The notes: generated by a model from the sequence alone, not told the origin. Counted from the stretch's first letter, positions 23,150-34,310 are shown. The stretch: 64,000 nt of DNA from Trichostrongylus colubriformis (GCA_963978905.1 OZ022261.1:10169992-10233991), one strand, 5' to 3'. Numbers and translations: made by a program.

Positions 23150-23415
23150 AGTTTTGCTCTGCCACAGTTGGGTGTGTTGCAAGTGTTCCGATCTAGAGGT
23201 CGGCATCGAATTGGGTCACCGCGCGCGGCGACGCTTCGCGAATTGTCCGAATGGTGGCGCGTCCTGCCGTCTGGGCTCTCCCAGATTTGCCTAAGCTTTT
23301 TGGGGAGGAGCTTTGGCAACGTGTTTTTACCTGTCTTTACCTGATTGCAATCCGCCGCGCAACCTGACCTGATCTCACCAGTCAGAACACTTGCACTCCA
23401 CCCGCCACAGTTAGG
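23150..23415. mobile_element. Foldback element related to a fragment at 7.4 kb
   Basis: TTGCAAGTGTTCCGATCTAG on the left pairs imperfectly with GATCTCACCAGTCAGAACAC and TTGCACTCC on the right. GGTCACCGCGCGCGGCGACG and TCGCGAATTGTCCGAATGG in the loop recall 44915-44945. Both arms also carry CCACAGTT, as a direct repeat. Confidence 0.5.
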
Positions 23416-23419
23416 CATT

Positions 23420-23950
23420 ACAAAACGGCGGCTTTTTGACCAAAATAATATTAAAGACACAACATGAAGTGTTACACTTCTTGTCCTTTCCACAAATAGA
23501 TATGACTTCGCTAGCAAGTGTGGTAGTCAAGGTGTGTCAAAAATTTTTGCACACTCGAGATTTTGATAGCTCGAATTCGGGAATGCACATGCAAATCGAA
23601 ATGGGGCTTATCTTGCACTTTGCAAAGGGCACCATGACAAGACGATTTCACGCAGTGCAATTTTTTTAGTTATTCATGCGTAAAATTCAAGGAGAAAGGA
23701 GATGTGAAGGGGGTTATCTGCTGCGGTGCCATTTACCAGCTACTTAGGGTCACGACTGTGCCACTTTCAGTGGTTCATCGCCTGGCATCTCTGTCAGATC
23801 ATCCGTCATCCCCGTCCTAGCCCCCAGCCAGCATCTTTTCATTACTTTGTTCAAAAGTGTATCGCGAGTGCTACATTTTGAGCACCAGGAGGGTTGCTCG
23901 CTATTTTTCACCCTGATGTTGCTTAACAAAGCCTTTAATCTTTTCAAGGT
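23420..23950. other. Non-coding stretch
   Basis: No gene or repeat recognised between the two foldback elements. Confidence 0.4.
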
Positions 23951-23957
23951 AGCCATA

Positions 23958-25529
23958 CAGTGCTCTGCATAATTATACAGCCACCTATAAATTGTCCAAA
24001 AACCCTGCTCGCTAGGTGATTCAAAAATAGTCTCTAAGTGAAAGATGTAGCCAGTGTGGACGCGCATTCGCGCATCCATACCAAATTTTAGCCAAGAAAC
24101 ATGGAAGATTCTTTCCTTAATTCGTTTCGAAAATGGCGCTTATACCGTTCTGCAAAATTATACAGCCACTGAACAGATTGACGCACTCGTCAACCGAGAA
24201 ACAACGAAAAAGAGAAAAATGCTGAGTTTGCGATCATTTGGTCCTCTATTGCTCCGAATGGCCACAAATTTTGATGATATAGGTCCATATAAAGATTTTC
24301 AGGATGTTTTTAGACCACATGCTGCCACGCTTCGATGACAAGGTCTTTAAACTCCCAGAATCCTTCCAATCGGTCTGAATCCTTTTCCCCATGAAACCCC
24401 AGATAATGTTTCATCATGTAAAGATCGGAGCGGTTCGTTATCCGGGTCAGAAGATCCTTCCGGTGACGGCTTCACCATGATCGAGTGTTCCAGTTGACAT
24501 GGGATGGTCCATTAACTTACATGAAAACAAGATTTCGGTGAAGATTTCGAGACGCATTACAGGAGAAGGGTACGGCACACAAAGGCTCGGTAATCTAATG
24601 GTTCATCCTTTCGAGAACGAAACAAAAATTTGAATGATTATTTGATTCCACACCCTGACACCTCCTTCTTTGAAGTTCTTCTTGAAAACTTAAGTTAGTC
24701 CCTTGTGCGATAGCGCCGGTAGCCGTCGGGGACGTCGTAGCCGAAACCTTTTTTCATCAGACAGAACAATCTGGAGAAAAAACCAAAGGGGAAAGGTGTA
24801 CAAACTTGAGGAAATTTTCGGACAATTTGTCATGGTGTGGGATCAAGTAATCATTTGAATTTTTGTTTCGTTCTTGAAAGATGAACCATCCGATTACCGA
24901 GCCTTTGTGCGCCGTACCCTTCTCCTGTCATGCGTCTCGAAATTTTCACCGCAATCTTGTTTTTATGTAAGTCAATGGACCATCCCATGTCAACTGGAAC
25001 ACTCGATCGTGGTGAAGCCGTCACCGAATGGACCTTCCGACCCGGATAACGAACGGCTCCGATCTTTACATGATGGAAGATTATCTGGGGTTTCACGGGG
25101 AAAAGAATTCAGACCGATTGGAAGGTGTCAGGGAGTACAAAGACGTTGTCATCGAAGCGTGGCAGCATGTGGCCTAGAAACATTCTGAAAATCTTTATAT
25201 CGACCTATATCATCAAAATTTGTGGCTATTCGAAGCAATGGAGGACCAACTGATCGCAAAATCAGCATTTTTCTCTTTTTCGTTGTTTCTCGGTTGACGA
25301 ATGCGTCAATCTGTTCAGTGGCTGTATAATTTTGCAGAATGGTATAAGCGCCATTTTCGAAACAAGTTAAGAAAAGAATCTTCTATATTTCTTGGCTAAA
25401 ATTTGGTATGGATGCGCGAATGCGCGTCCACACTGGCTACATCTTTCACTTAGAGACTTTTTCTGAATCACTCTGCGAACAGAGTTTTTGGACAATTTGT
25501 AGGTGGCTGTATAAATATGCAGAGCACTG
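23958..25529. mobile_element. Tc1-like foldback element, about 1.57 kb
   Basis: Inverted arms of about 700 bp flank a loop of about 180 bp (24665-24840). The ends read CAGTGCTCTGCATAATTATA on the left and its complement on the right, each flanked by TA. The same motif recurs inside each arm (TTCTGCAAAATTATACAGCC near 24150, complement near 25330), so the termini are doubled. Both arms carry the decayed 3' part of a Tc1-type transposase, in opposite directions. A third arm stands alone at 61420-62114. Such a head-to-head arrangement can arise from inverted duplication of one Tc1 end. Confidence 0.85.
25026..25294 (+). pseudogene. Tc1-type transposase C-terminal remnant
   Basis: The right-arm frame reads SDLYMMEDYLGFHGEKNSDR, then REYKDVVIEAWQHVA and a TAG stop, then NLYIDLYHQNLWLFEAMEDQ. 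SDLxxMEDxxG sits where Tc1 transposases have SPDLNPIENLWG, with the E as the third catalytic acid of DDE, and xxxKDxVIEAW matches the usual C-terminal ELKxAIxEAW helix. It is a dead fragment. The left arm encodes the same part on the minus strand. An intact version of this stretch is at 61613-61882. Confidence 0.6.
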
Positions 25530-25532
25530 TAC

Positions 25533-25610
25533 AGTTAGTGCCGTAAGAGTGTTAAAAATCGCGCGAAAACGCGTTTTCGCGCGATTTTTAACACTCTTAC
25601 GGCACTAACT
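25533..25610. repeat. Perfect 78-bp palindrome
   Basis: The sequence from AGTTAGTGCCGTAAGAGTG to its exact complement at 25592-25610 is a perfect palindrome with no loop. The centre falls between 25571 and 25572 inside GCGCGAAAACGCGTTTTCGC. It starts one base after the TA flank of the Tc1-like foldback. The inner TTTTCGCGC on each strand matches the E2F-type core, which may be coincidental. Confidence 0.97.
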
Positions 25611-25619
25611 ATATAAGAA

Positions 25620-26330
25620 TTGCACTGCTCTGAAGACAGGGGCATTGACTTTGCCTCACTAAGGTCATCGTTTAAAGCTCACCAATAGCTTTGATTCTAA
25701 TCATAGTGCAAATTCATGACGCCTACATACAGTTTGTCTTCTTAAACCCTTCTCTTTTAAAGGAACCGGAAGGGGGTCCGAAACAAGAGAAACATGCAAA
25801 GAAATGAGCATTTCGTAACGAACGCAGAAGGTTAGAAGCGATAATCGGTGAAAAAACCCGAACTCAAAAGTGCATCGCTGCGGTGTGTATTCGCGCCTCA
25901 TTCGCATCATCGCACTGGCGTTCCGAGTTGTCCGCTGTAGGAGACGGCCGCGGGCCAACTTTAGTTGTAGCACCTGACTCCCAGCGCAGTGGAGTGGCCA
26001 TTCCCAACTACATTAACATTCATGTAAGTACATCTAGAAACAATATAAGAAACAACAAAGGAGAAGGTAAAAGGAATGAACAACTTTATAATGGAAACAT
26101 CTTCTCTTGGCACCATGCCAAGGCTCAAATTGGCGAGTTTGTGCAATGGCGGTCACTTGAACTCTTCCACGCTACGTCTGTTCTACCGTAAGCCAAAATT
26201 ACTCCCTTACGGTGTCTTTAAGCTGGTGGTGTGCATTTTTGTACTTTGTGTTTCTAGGTGATCTTTACCTTCAGTCTCATTTATAATGGTCTTTTGTTAC
26301 TGAGTACTGGGTGGATTAATCATTTAATGT
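25620..26330. other. Non-coding stretch
   Basis: Short overlapping frames on both strands; no supported gene or repeat. Confidence 0.35.
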
Positions 26331-26339
26331 TTGACTTCA

Positions 26340-26441
26340 GTATGGGAACGGGTGATGTAAAGACGATGGCTGAAAACTTGGATGGTCAGGAAGGTCGAGT
26401 GTATGTCGTGAAGGAGAACCACAGCTTCAAGAAAACAGGTG
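26340..26441 (+). CDS. Possible exon, unknown protein
   Basis: An acceptor-like TTTGACTTCAG (ending 26339) is followed by a frame giving MGTGDVKTMAENLDGQEGRV and then YVVKENHSFKKT, with a donor-like ACAGGTGCAA at 26439-26448. Third codon positions favour G and C more than the surroundings do, which suggests coding selection. No domain is recognisable and no partner exon was found. Without splicing, the frame runs on to a TAG at 26516. Confidence 0.22.
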
Positions 26442-26554
26442 CAACCAATAGCAGTGAAAAGCGCTGGGAACTCTTCGAGAGGCGAAGCCTGATTCGGATT
26501 GCACCTTCACAGCGGTAGACTTCGCTGCACAATGATTAGGACGTGTAGTGAGTC

Positions 26555-26885
26555 GTTTGCATACTTCGCGGTACCGTGTCGTTGGCGGCAGTCGACGTCG
26601 GCTTTGCTGCAACGCGCTCTGTTTATAACATTCGATCGAACTACTCTGCGGTATGATGTTCGGACTGGAGCACGCGCGAATATGCGGGGGAAGCTTGGCA
26701 TAGGGCCAAATTGGTGAAATATTTGCTCGAGCTTCGTCATAGGCTCGCACGACCTCTCGCCACTATCATCGTGCTGTAGTATGGTTTGGTGGAGCGTTAT
26801 AAATATTATAGAACGCGTCGCAATAGTACCAGCGTTACCGGCGGCAGATGCCGCAGTCGACGCCGGTGTCGCGAAGTATAAAGGC
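26555..26885. mobile_element. Foldback element with diverged arms
   Basis: Left CATACTTCGCGGTACCGTGT with AGTCGACGTCGG, and later GCAACGCGCTCTGTTTATAAC, pair imperfectly with the right GTTATAAATATTATAGAACG, CGCAGTCGACGCCGG and TGTCGCGAAGTATA. Loop about 110 bp. No coding region. Confidence 0.65.
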
Positions 26886-26889
26886 GGAT

Positions 26890-27250
26890 TAATGGGAGAA
26901 ATAATAAAATGATAGCTATCAGCTATCGACTGGAATTACATAGGGCATCGACGTTAAGCTTTGTGTGTAACGCGTCCGACGGCGGAATCGAATATTCGAA
27001 TGAATGATTCATCCAAATTGTCGCACCAGCTGTCTTTGAAAAGATACTCGTCGTGTTTTAATGATTGCTCATCCATGACTGAACGGAATTAGTTAACGGA
27101 ATCCTCATGTTCGAGCATGCTCTTTACGAAACTTCATTGTTGCACTGTTGCAATATGCGGCGGGTTATATCAGTGGAACATTTAGATATTAAATGAGCTT
27201 ACTTACCTTCGCTGGATACTAGCAGTAACTAGTAGTCTTCTAAATTCTTC
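26890..27250. other. Non-coding stretch
   Basis: Nothing recognised. Confidence 0.4.
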
Positions 27251-27254
27251 CGTG

Positions 27255-28080
27255 TGTCAACATCTCTTGGAGGGGTGTTTACTCTTCGACCGAATGACTT
27301 ACTTCGCACCTTAGCGAACAGCTCACACCTCATGTGCGAAGAAGTTATCAACTAGGTGCTCATACTGCACATATCAACCAGCTCATACTGGTGGACTCTA
27401 ATGTCCACAAAGGAGAAATCAAAGCAGTTTTATTATTAGGCAGCAGGGGGAGGGAGGCAAAAAAGTGCCGTTTTACTCATGGCTCACATACGCCTAGTCA
27501 AAACAGCGAGTAATGAAAGGAATAAAAGTAATGGGCAGAATATTCCTGAAATGTTACTCTATAAGCAGAGGCAAGCTTTGACTCCCACTTTCATCCTCAT
27601 GAAAATATGGGGCTGTCAGTCGGCGGCATCGTGCTTTAGAACACCACGGCATCAATGCTGCTCAAAATAGCACAGCCAACTTCCGTAGTGAGTCTCTCAT
27701 GGGGAACCTAAGGTTCCAAAGACTGTCGCTTTGGTTCTGGGACGACACTCTCTGCTCGAACAACGCTATTATGATTCGAGGTATAATTCGTTGCTTCAAA
27801 CCCTCGGCACTATTACACTTAAGTGAAAAGTATAAGATGTTTGGTAAAACGAAATTAGTTCCAGACTTGTTAATAAATCACATAAGTTTAATGGCTCCAC
27901 AAATTGAGTATAAGTGTACCCAACTTATGGACTTAAGCAGCGCATAGCTGATTTTTAATTCTCGCACTTAGTTAATTACTTCTTCGCGCATAACATACGA
28001 AGCCGTCGCACCTAGGGTGCGAAGCAGGTGCGAAGTAGGTCATTCGTACCAGTGTGTACACACCCTCTCTTGAAGATATA
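27255..28080. mobile_element. TIR element of about 0.83 kb
   Basis: A left arm of about 100 bp, with ATCTCTTGGAGGGGTGTTTA, CGAATGACTTACTTCGCACC and TGTGCGAAGAAGTTATCAAC, is complementary to the right arm TTAATTACTTCTTCGCGC, AGGTGCGAAGTAGGTCATTC and ACACACCCTCTCTTGAAGAT. The middle of about 600 bp has open frames at 27479-27670 and 27699-27947 that match no transposase family I know, so it is probably non-autonomous. The target duplication is not clear. Confidence 0.75.
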
Positions 28081-28089
28081 ACTTAGTGA

Positions 28090-29735
28090 AAAACCCCGCC
28101 CAGAGTTATATCCTTTGGTCACGCCCCTTTTTAGTAACCCGGGAGAGATAGCGCAGCGCAGTAACACCAGGTTTCAAGCAAATTCAGTCTCTTCTTTTCC
28201 TTCTAGAATATTTTCGAGCTACTTTGTTTTTTGTTATAGTGTGCCATTGTTATTTGATTCTGCAGCGACTTCTTTTTTTAAATTGAGCACACTCTCCTAA
28301 CATTATCCAAGACCTACTCGCACTGCTCGTGCTTGCTATTTAAGTAGCTGTTGAAGCAGTGCAGATCGGGTACTTTATTACCTTCGTATAGCATTTGGCC
28401 CTTCGTTGCATGCGATGTGAAAGGGTGAAATGTAAGGGGTATGTGAGGTGCGTGTAATAAGCTCCGATGCCGTAATAACACCGAAATGTCCTCCCACGTT
28501 AATTCGCCCTCCTCCGTGTAATTGCTATCCTTTGATATCTTAGCACTTTTTTCTAATTATAATCGATTTGCTTACCAATTTGGACAAACAAGTCCTCGGA
28601 CCTGATCTCTTGACAATCAAATCGTCATTCGGCTAGTAGTTGCTTTCTTCCTCTGGGTAGGGCCTATTAATGAAAGATATGCGTTTAATGGGAGTCTGTT
28701 CTTGCAGTTTAGGAAATACTCTGGAACCTCGAACTAGTAACAAGCCGAAGGTGTCGATCGATTCTGCGAGCAGATTAAAAATGAAGCTATTAAAGTGTTT
28801 TGCGGAAGTCGATGCCTTCCTATTCTCATTATTCAACAAAATATGGTTAAATTGGTCACTACTTTTCTATTGAAGAACCAGTTTTGAATAAGGATTTAGG
28901 TATCACCGCAAATTTCCTCTAGTAGAGCTCTTAGCGAAACCTCTCAATGTCGTTCACTTAGAGTTCATGCTCATTTTATCAACAGAACGCATAGCGTGTG
29001 GCTAGTACAGTTGGCGCGCGCCCATAGGTATTCCATTTACCTTCTCACATGAATATACTGGTTACGTCACTGATTTTGAAGGATTTTCTTTTCCATTCCT
29101 TCGAGAGTGTCTTGTTTCAAACCACTTTATGCATACGCGTAGGACCAACTGATGGTTTTTTTGCTCAGTCATTTCATGAGAGGATATCAGGTTACCACAA
29201 AATAATCAGGAAGTTCCGCATCACTTAGTCCTACGGAAAAATTTCTTCCGACTTTCTTGAAATATGAGGTTGGGCTGAATTGTCATTCAGAGGAGCACGG
29301 AAAAGCTTTTTCCCGCGCCACCGATCTGCAAAGAGGCGTGGCAAAAAGGCACTCGGTGCTCTCTCCAACCAGTTACGATCCTACTTCGCCACTCCCACCA
29401 AATGATGCCTTCAAGCACAAGCTGTAATAGATATCGATCGCATCGTAATCGTGGTACATGGGCATCAAAATGTATCTATTTTGTATACTATCTGTAGTCA
29501 TGCTCATTTCCATGACGGTTTCCTTTATTGCTGACGTACCCGACCGAATTTCGTTGAAACTTTTACTAAAAAGAGTCATGTGCTTGTAACATAAAATTCG
29601 CCATATATGAGAAGGGCATTGGGAAGTAAGTTGAAAAGGAGTATCTCATCCAAAACCCGTCATATCCGAATCATTCACAAACTCTTGCCGCCATGTCCAG
29701 CGAAGGGGATTAATCAGAGTTCAGAACAACTCTTT
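28090..29735. other. Non-coding stretch
   Basis: No gene or repeat recognised. The frames at 28633-28873 overlap on opposite strands, which argues against either. Confidence 0.35.
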
Positions 29736-29736
29736 A

Positions 29737-30095
29737 AAGACACCGGAATGGGTGAAATGGCAGATTGCGGAATATTAAAATAGGGGTGCTCAGCAAACTA
29801 ACAGGCGAGAAAGAACGAAACAAAACGGCGAAAGGATCGAGAAATAGGGACCCAAACACCCCACACGTCTTCTTTCCCGCCTCCTCTTCGTCACTAGCCG
29901 CGGGTAGACTGCAGACGGGCAGAAAGTCTGAATCAGCCGGCCGCGAACGTTGTCCGCCCTTGTCAGCAATTCGCGCGCCTGATGCACTGCAGCACGACAT
30001 GCCGTGCTGCGGGAGCGTGATAAGATCCTGAGCCGCGCTTTTTCAGTGCGAGGTTCGCTACGCATCATCTCATACCCAGTTCTCACTTTCTCCTT
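29737..30095 (+). mobile_element. Family B repeat, best-preserved copy
   Basis: It begins TTAAAGACACCGGAATGGGT and runs through GCAGATTGCGGAATATTAAA, GGGTGCTCAGCAAACTAAC, CAAAACGGCGAAAGGATCG, TCACTAGCCGCGGG, GCAGACGGGCAGAAAGTCTG, GGCCGCGAACGTTGTCCGCC, CGTGATAAGATCCTGAGCCG and CGCTTTTTCAGTGCGAGG. Copies at 14.7, 21.7 and 51.8 kb (inverted) share this order. The middle CAGCACGACATGCCGTGCTG is a local hairpin. The overlapping open frames on both strands (88-149 residues) are incidental. Confidence 0.75.
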
Positions 30096-30099
30096 ACCT

Positions 30100-30690
30100 C
30101 TCGCGGTGCCTCTGAACTGTTGCTTGAGTGCCTTTTTGAGGAATTTGCTGCAGCTCATTGAATCGATTTTCGTAGTGGATCTCATTGAATTCTGAACCAA
30201 CAAGGGTAGGTGTGTTGTCATTGCGGAAGACTCAGTCAACCGTTCGGTACATTTTTTTTTTTTTTGCGATTATAGCGTTGCTTTTTCATAGCTCTCTCCT
30301 ACACAGACACATTTCGAATTTCTGGTTCATGTAATTCCTGTCTAGACATGGCTATCACGGAATGAGTGAATGAGTTTAAATTGCTCTAGCGATTATCTCA
30401 CCTGGTAAAGTGCAACAGAGGAAATAAAAGTGGCGAGTATGTTCTTTGGCTATTGTCTTGGCATTGATTCCGTACAGCATTTGTCTGCTTCTCTAGCAAT
30501 ATTAATAAAGACGTTAAAGATTTCCGATGTAGCAACTTCTGGGGTAAAGGACCATACCTACGCCGATGAGGTACCATCGTTTCCGGATTTCCGTACATCG
30601 CAAGGTTTTCATTCGTGGGGTGGAGGTGGAGCAGTGGCAAGTGGCGTCGCTAGCATACAGACTGACCATAAGTCTGCACGTGGCCGGCTT
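30100..30690. other. Non-coding stretch
   Basis: No gene recognised. The 114-residue frame at 30430-30774 overlaps the next repeat and has no signals. Confidence 0.35.
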
Positions 30691-30691
30691 T

Positions 30692-30931
30692 GGGTACGTA
30701 CCCTTATGTCACTATTTCGCACGACGACGAGCGGCGTGCGACGCAGTGTGTGCGAGCTATGCACGTCAAGGTAGTTGGGTCTTAGAACGATTAGATGGTA
30801 ATGCTAGGGGCGCGATACGCACATGACTTGTAATTTCTCCGGGACCCAACAACATGGCCCCTTTAGCTCGTCCGCATTGCTTCGCTTGCGACATGCCGCG
30901 GTGCGAAATCCTGACATAGGGGTACACACCC
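30692..30931. mobile_element. Family A1 palindromic element, copy 3
   Basis: Ends are GGGTACGTACCCTTATGTCA and TGACATAGGGGTACACACCC. The arms continue through TTTCGCACGACGACGAGCGG on the left and GCATGCCGC+GGTGCGAAATC on the right. The loop contains GGGTCTTAGAACGATTAGAT, closest to the copy at 6964. Confidence 0.85.
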
Positions 30932-30934
30932 GTC

Positions 30935-31955
30935 GGCTTCCACCTGAGGCATTGATTCATCCAGGTTCATTTAGTCACTGCTACACTTTCAGTACGATGG
31001 AAATATCCACCCAGCCATCGGAAACTCCCATACATTCTACGAATTCGCGCACGTTCGCGTTACGGCAGGTCGTGCACCTGTGTCACTCATATTTTTATCA
31101 CTGTGTATATTTTACCAGTCCTTCAGCCTTCTATTTTGATATTGTGCTGTTCCGGAGCCTCATGATGATTTGAATGCTCAACAACTGTGTGAAACTCCAG
31201 GAATTCATTCAAGAATCCGGAAGATTCCTCAAAAGTGTCAAAAAACTTTGAAGTACTCTATCTGAAATACATCTCTCGCTATAGCTCGGTGTTTACCACC
31301 TCCTTTGGCTCTCAGAGGTTTTTTATCTACATGGGATTGTAGATAACCCAATACATATGCATGATATTCTGCCAACGACTCTATCCTTTCTTTTTCGCAT
31401 TCCTGTAGCCTTCTGTGTGATTGGCGTGTTTTGCTAATATGGCTTTGCTGAATCAGTAATACTGAAACAGAATTATGTTGTGATGAGATTAGCTATTGGA
31501 TAAGTTAGGGATAAGTTAAAAGCTCCTTGAGGCTTTCGCATATAAATTTTTCCTGTTTGGGAAGCCATCAGTAACCGTTCTGAGTGCGCCATTAATTGAA
31601 ATAATTTTGCTCGTGCTGACAAACTAACATGACCATCGTTAACCTTTGTACACAAATTTCACTGCATATGACCAGAAGCATCCAAATGCTTTCCTGATTC
31701 CGAACTGAAAAACCCGTGCCTTCGTTCCCGGTCTTCATTTCTTCTCGCATGCATTTCGCCGTATCTTCCTAGTAATAAACTGGAGCATTTTTTGAAGGCT
31801 TGTTCGTTTACTGAACTCTATTTATCTCAATAACTTTCTTAGACCAATCTAGTGGCCGCTCGGTTCCCCTAATGGCTGCGTAGCTTTCTATAAAAAAATA
31901 CAATCATGAAAATTTCTGAAAAAATATCGAAGTGTTTCCCTTCAGGTGTTCGTAA
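30935..31955. other. Non-coding stretch
   Basis: Nothing recognised with confidence. Confidence 0.35.
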
Positions 31956-31957
31956 CT

Positions 31958-32281
31958 TCATTCAAACTCAGCCCTATGAGTCTGGTAATACAAACCCTCA
32001 TCCAATCCGTATACTGGCTCGCTAGTACCATTTACGTTCATGTGATCGTAGTAAGATATGAACAAAGCCCATATCAGCTGATTTTTCGTTTTCAACCCAT
32101 AGTCTCTTGAGTATTCGTCCATGGTGGAACCCTTGGATAGATAACGCTCTCCACAAATACGGTGAGTTTCGATGGTCCCTTTGTACATAATTTCGGTGCC
32201 AATGGGCCAGCGAAAGAAATCCAGGCCTTGTCTGGCTTCGTTGTAAGTCGTGCCATGCATGAGATCAGTTAAAGGGTACAT
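31958..32281 (-). CDS. Hypothetical protein, 107 residues or a single exon
   Basis: I do not recognise this protein. The minus-strand frame begins MYPLTDLMHGTTYNEARQGL and ends with EFE and a TGA stop. It is rich in Tyr, Glu, Gly and Thr with few of the Ser/Arg/Leu biases of chance frames here, and the frame stays open for six more residues upstream of the ATG. A weak acceptor-like CACAG lies about 20 bases before the ATG. No signal peptide, membrane segment or catalytic motif is evident. It could be one exon of a larger gene, a retrocopy or chance. No repeat overlaps it. Confidence 0.35.
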   Translation of the reverse strand: MYPLTDLMHGTTYNEARQGLDFFRWPIGTEIMYKGTIETHRICGERYLSKGSTMDEYSRDYGLKTKNQLIWALFISYYDHMNVNGTSEPVYGLDEGLYYQTHRAEFE

Positions 32282-32299
32282 ATTGCCTTGGAATTGTGA

Positions 32300-32730
32300 A
32301 CTGTGACCAAGGCATCAAGTATCGACCTCGCACCACTGCATAAGTTATGCACTTTTGGTTGCAAAAGTTTGACGCCTTCTTTGCAGCCCTTGATCCAAGA
32401 GGATCAAGGGAACAGTGTGACCATTTACTTTGTTTATCTTTTGCGCTCTTCTCTCTGCAATGTCTCTCGAACGCCTATCTTTAAAACAGAAACTGTGTCT
32501 CACTTTGTTTTCTATTTGAGAGGGAGCGCTTTCTCTATGTCCGAGTTTTCAGCTGAATATCAAACTGAATATCCGCTAAAAGTTCCGGGTTCGAAGCCTC
32601 TAGTCAGTCTCATCACATCTCTCCTCCATACTTTGAACCCTCAACCTGAGAAATTCCGTTGTTCACTACCAACCTCAAGTGGACCAAGTACGACCCCCGT
32701 CGAGGATCCTTCGACGGAGGTTTGACCCTG
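32300..32730. other. Non-coding or uncertain stretch
   Basis: A plus-strand frame of 140 residues (32303-32725) lies back to back with the hypothetical minus-strand ORF. Its Ser/Leu/Thr-rich composition is uninformative and there are no motifs, so it is not called as a gene. Confidence 0.3.
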
Positions 32731-32869
32731 GTCATCACCTGAAATTTCCCCTCCGGAAATGGTTGTGAAAGTACCGCAGAAATTTACTCAAATTATTATT
32801 CTTCTATTTCCCAAATTTTTTTCATCAAAGCATCGTAAACTTCTCCTTTTTCTTCGCTTCGCGGCGTCG

Positions 32870-33085
32870 CATTCGCGGCGCCATAAGCACCGCCGAATCG
32901 ATTGCCCTTCGGAGCCCAGCAGAGCGTGGCTGCGTCACCTCTGCACTTCCACCCATGCCACACTGCCTCCTGTACCCATGCCACCCTGCCTCCTCCACCA
33001 CTGCCGCACTGTCTCGCATGAAGGCTGCCATGCCCTGCCACTGGTACTCGCATCCGCCAAGCCGCTCGCCGCGAGTGGCCAAGCG
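32870..33085 (-). mobile_element. Family E repeat, internal copy
   Basis: The segment from GGCGTCGCATTCGCGGCGCC through CAGAGCGTGGCTGCGTCACC, CACTGTCTCGCATGAAGGCT and GCCACTGGTACTCGCA matches the complement of 57600-57843 almost block for block. The TIR ends of that copy are decayed here. Overlapping frames of 103-146 residues on both strands come from the GC-rich repeat. Confidence 0.75.
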
Positions 33086-33089
33086 ATTT

Positions 33090-33825
33090 TCCGTCATAAG
33101 TGCACACACCCTATCAGAATAGGTCACATTCCATGGAATTTCGAGGAATGCGGGATCGCCCACCTTTCGTACCTGATGCCTCCAGGTATTCTTTTGTGAC
33201 CTTTGAGTTGCCTAGCACAATGGACATTTACTCTGTTCTCAGCCTAATGAAGATTTATTCGAACGAAAAAATGATTCATTTCTTGTAGGTTTTTGAATAC
33301 ATTCAATTTTTTGGTAGGAAAAATAATGTTAATGACAAGTTGGACGGCATTTAATGATAAGACGCTGAATTACCGACGTAATGAGTAGTTTGAATTGATG
33401 GCCGTCACTGATTATCACTGAAGCGCAACGACAGCCTTGTCCGACTCTATCGCTCTGTGTACCCATCAAATCTAATTCAAGTTACTCGATCGAGGGTTAC
33501 ATAACGAAACATCCACTACTTTCTTTTATTCAAACCTTCCTTTTCGCTTTAACTGACGCCAGACAAAGTCAACAGAGAGTTTATGATTAACTTGTCATTG
33601 ATATAGATCTTATACACGGCACAACGCGGGTATGATCGAAGGTGTGTGATCGGCACGCAGTTCAGTGGCAGATTTATTCAAGTGCAAAAAGATTTCATTA
33701 TAACATTTCTGCCTTTCTATACATTAGCTTGAAGAATGTGAAATTATTGGAATCACAGTAACGCTCATATAGCCCCACATCATGAGAAGCGTAACGTCAC
33801 AAAGCTTTAGAATGTCTTGTGCGAT
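33090..33825. other. Non-coding stretch
   Basis: Nothing recognised. Confidence 0.35.
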
Positions 33826-33827
33826 AG

Positions 33828-33906
33828 GGTGTGTATCCTTCTAGGTTCCGCACCGCGGCGTGCGAGGCCATGCATAGAGGGCCGTGCGTAGCTGGGTCCT
33901 AAAGCG
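33828..33906 (+). mobile_element. Family A fragment
   Basis: GGGTGTGTATCCTTCTAGGT, TTCCGCACCGCGGCGTGCGA and GCTGGGTCCTAAAGCGACTA follow the family A1 order, but the second arm is missing. Confidence 0.55.
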
Positions 33907-34012
33907 ACTACCGAGCCCTACTCATAAAGTACAGAGCAGGACACGGTGTTCGATCTAGTGCCTATGTTGCAAATTCCGGTCTTACCGATACATTCGACCA
34001 TCGAGAATCGAT

Positions 34013-34133
34013 TAGCCGCGTTCGTACTCTGCGATGTCGGATGCGAGGTGTCTCTGCGTCTCCGCCCTTGCCACACTGCCTCGCTGCCCGTGAACGCAGG
34101 TACACCCTTCCGGCGCTAAGTATGAACGTGTCC
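34013..34133. mobile_element. Family F foldback element, copy 2
   Basis: AGCCGCGTTCGTACTCTGCG on the left and CCGGCGCTAAGTATGAACGT on the right are inverted, with the shared middle GTGTCTCTGCGTCTCCGCCC. It is shorter than the copy at 3945-4119. Confidence 0.6.
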
Positions 34134-34310
34134 TCAAGGTACACACCCGGGTATTAAGCTTGAGAGAGCCTCCCTATAATCAGCAGCATGTTCTACCTTC
34201 TAATAGAAGCAAAGATAGTCCACATGCGTAACTGAGGACTGTTTTGCGATCACCTTAACATTAACTGAATCATTTGGAGAGTACAATTCACCCAACACTC
34301 ATTTGAAATA

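Noticed and set aside
32759..33199. Frames of 103-146 residues on both strands
   Set aside because: Family E repeat interior; both strands open, with no supporting signals.
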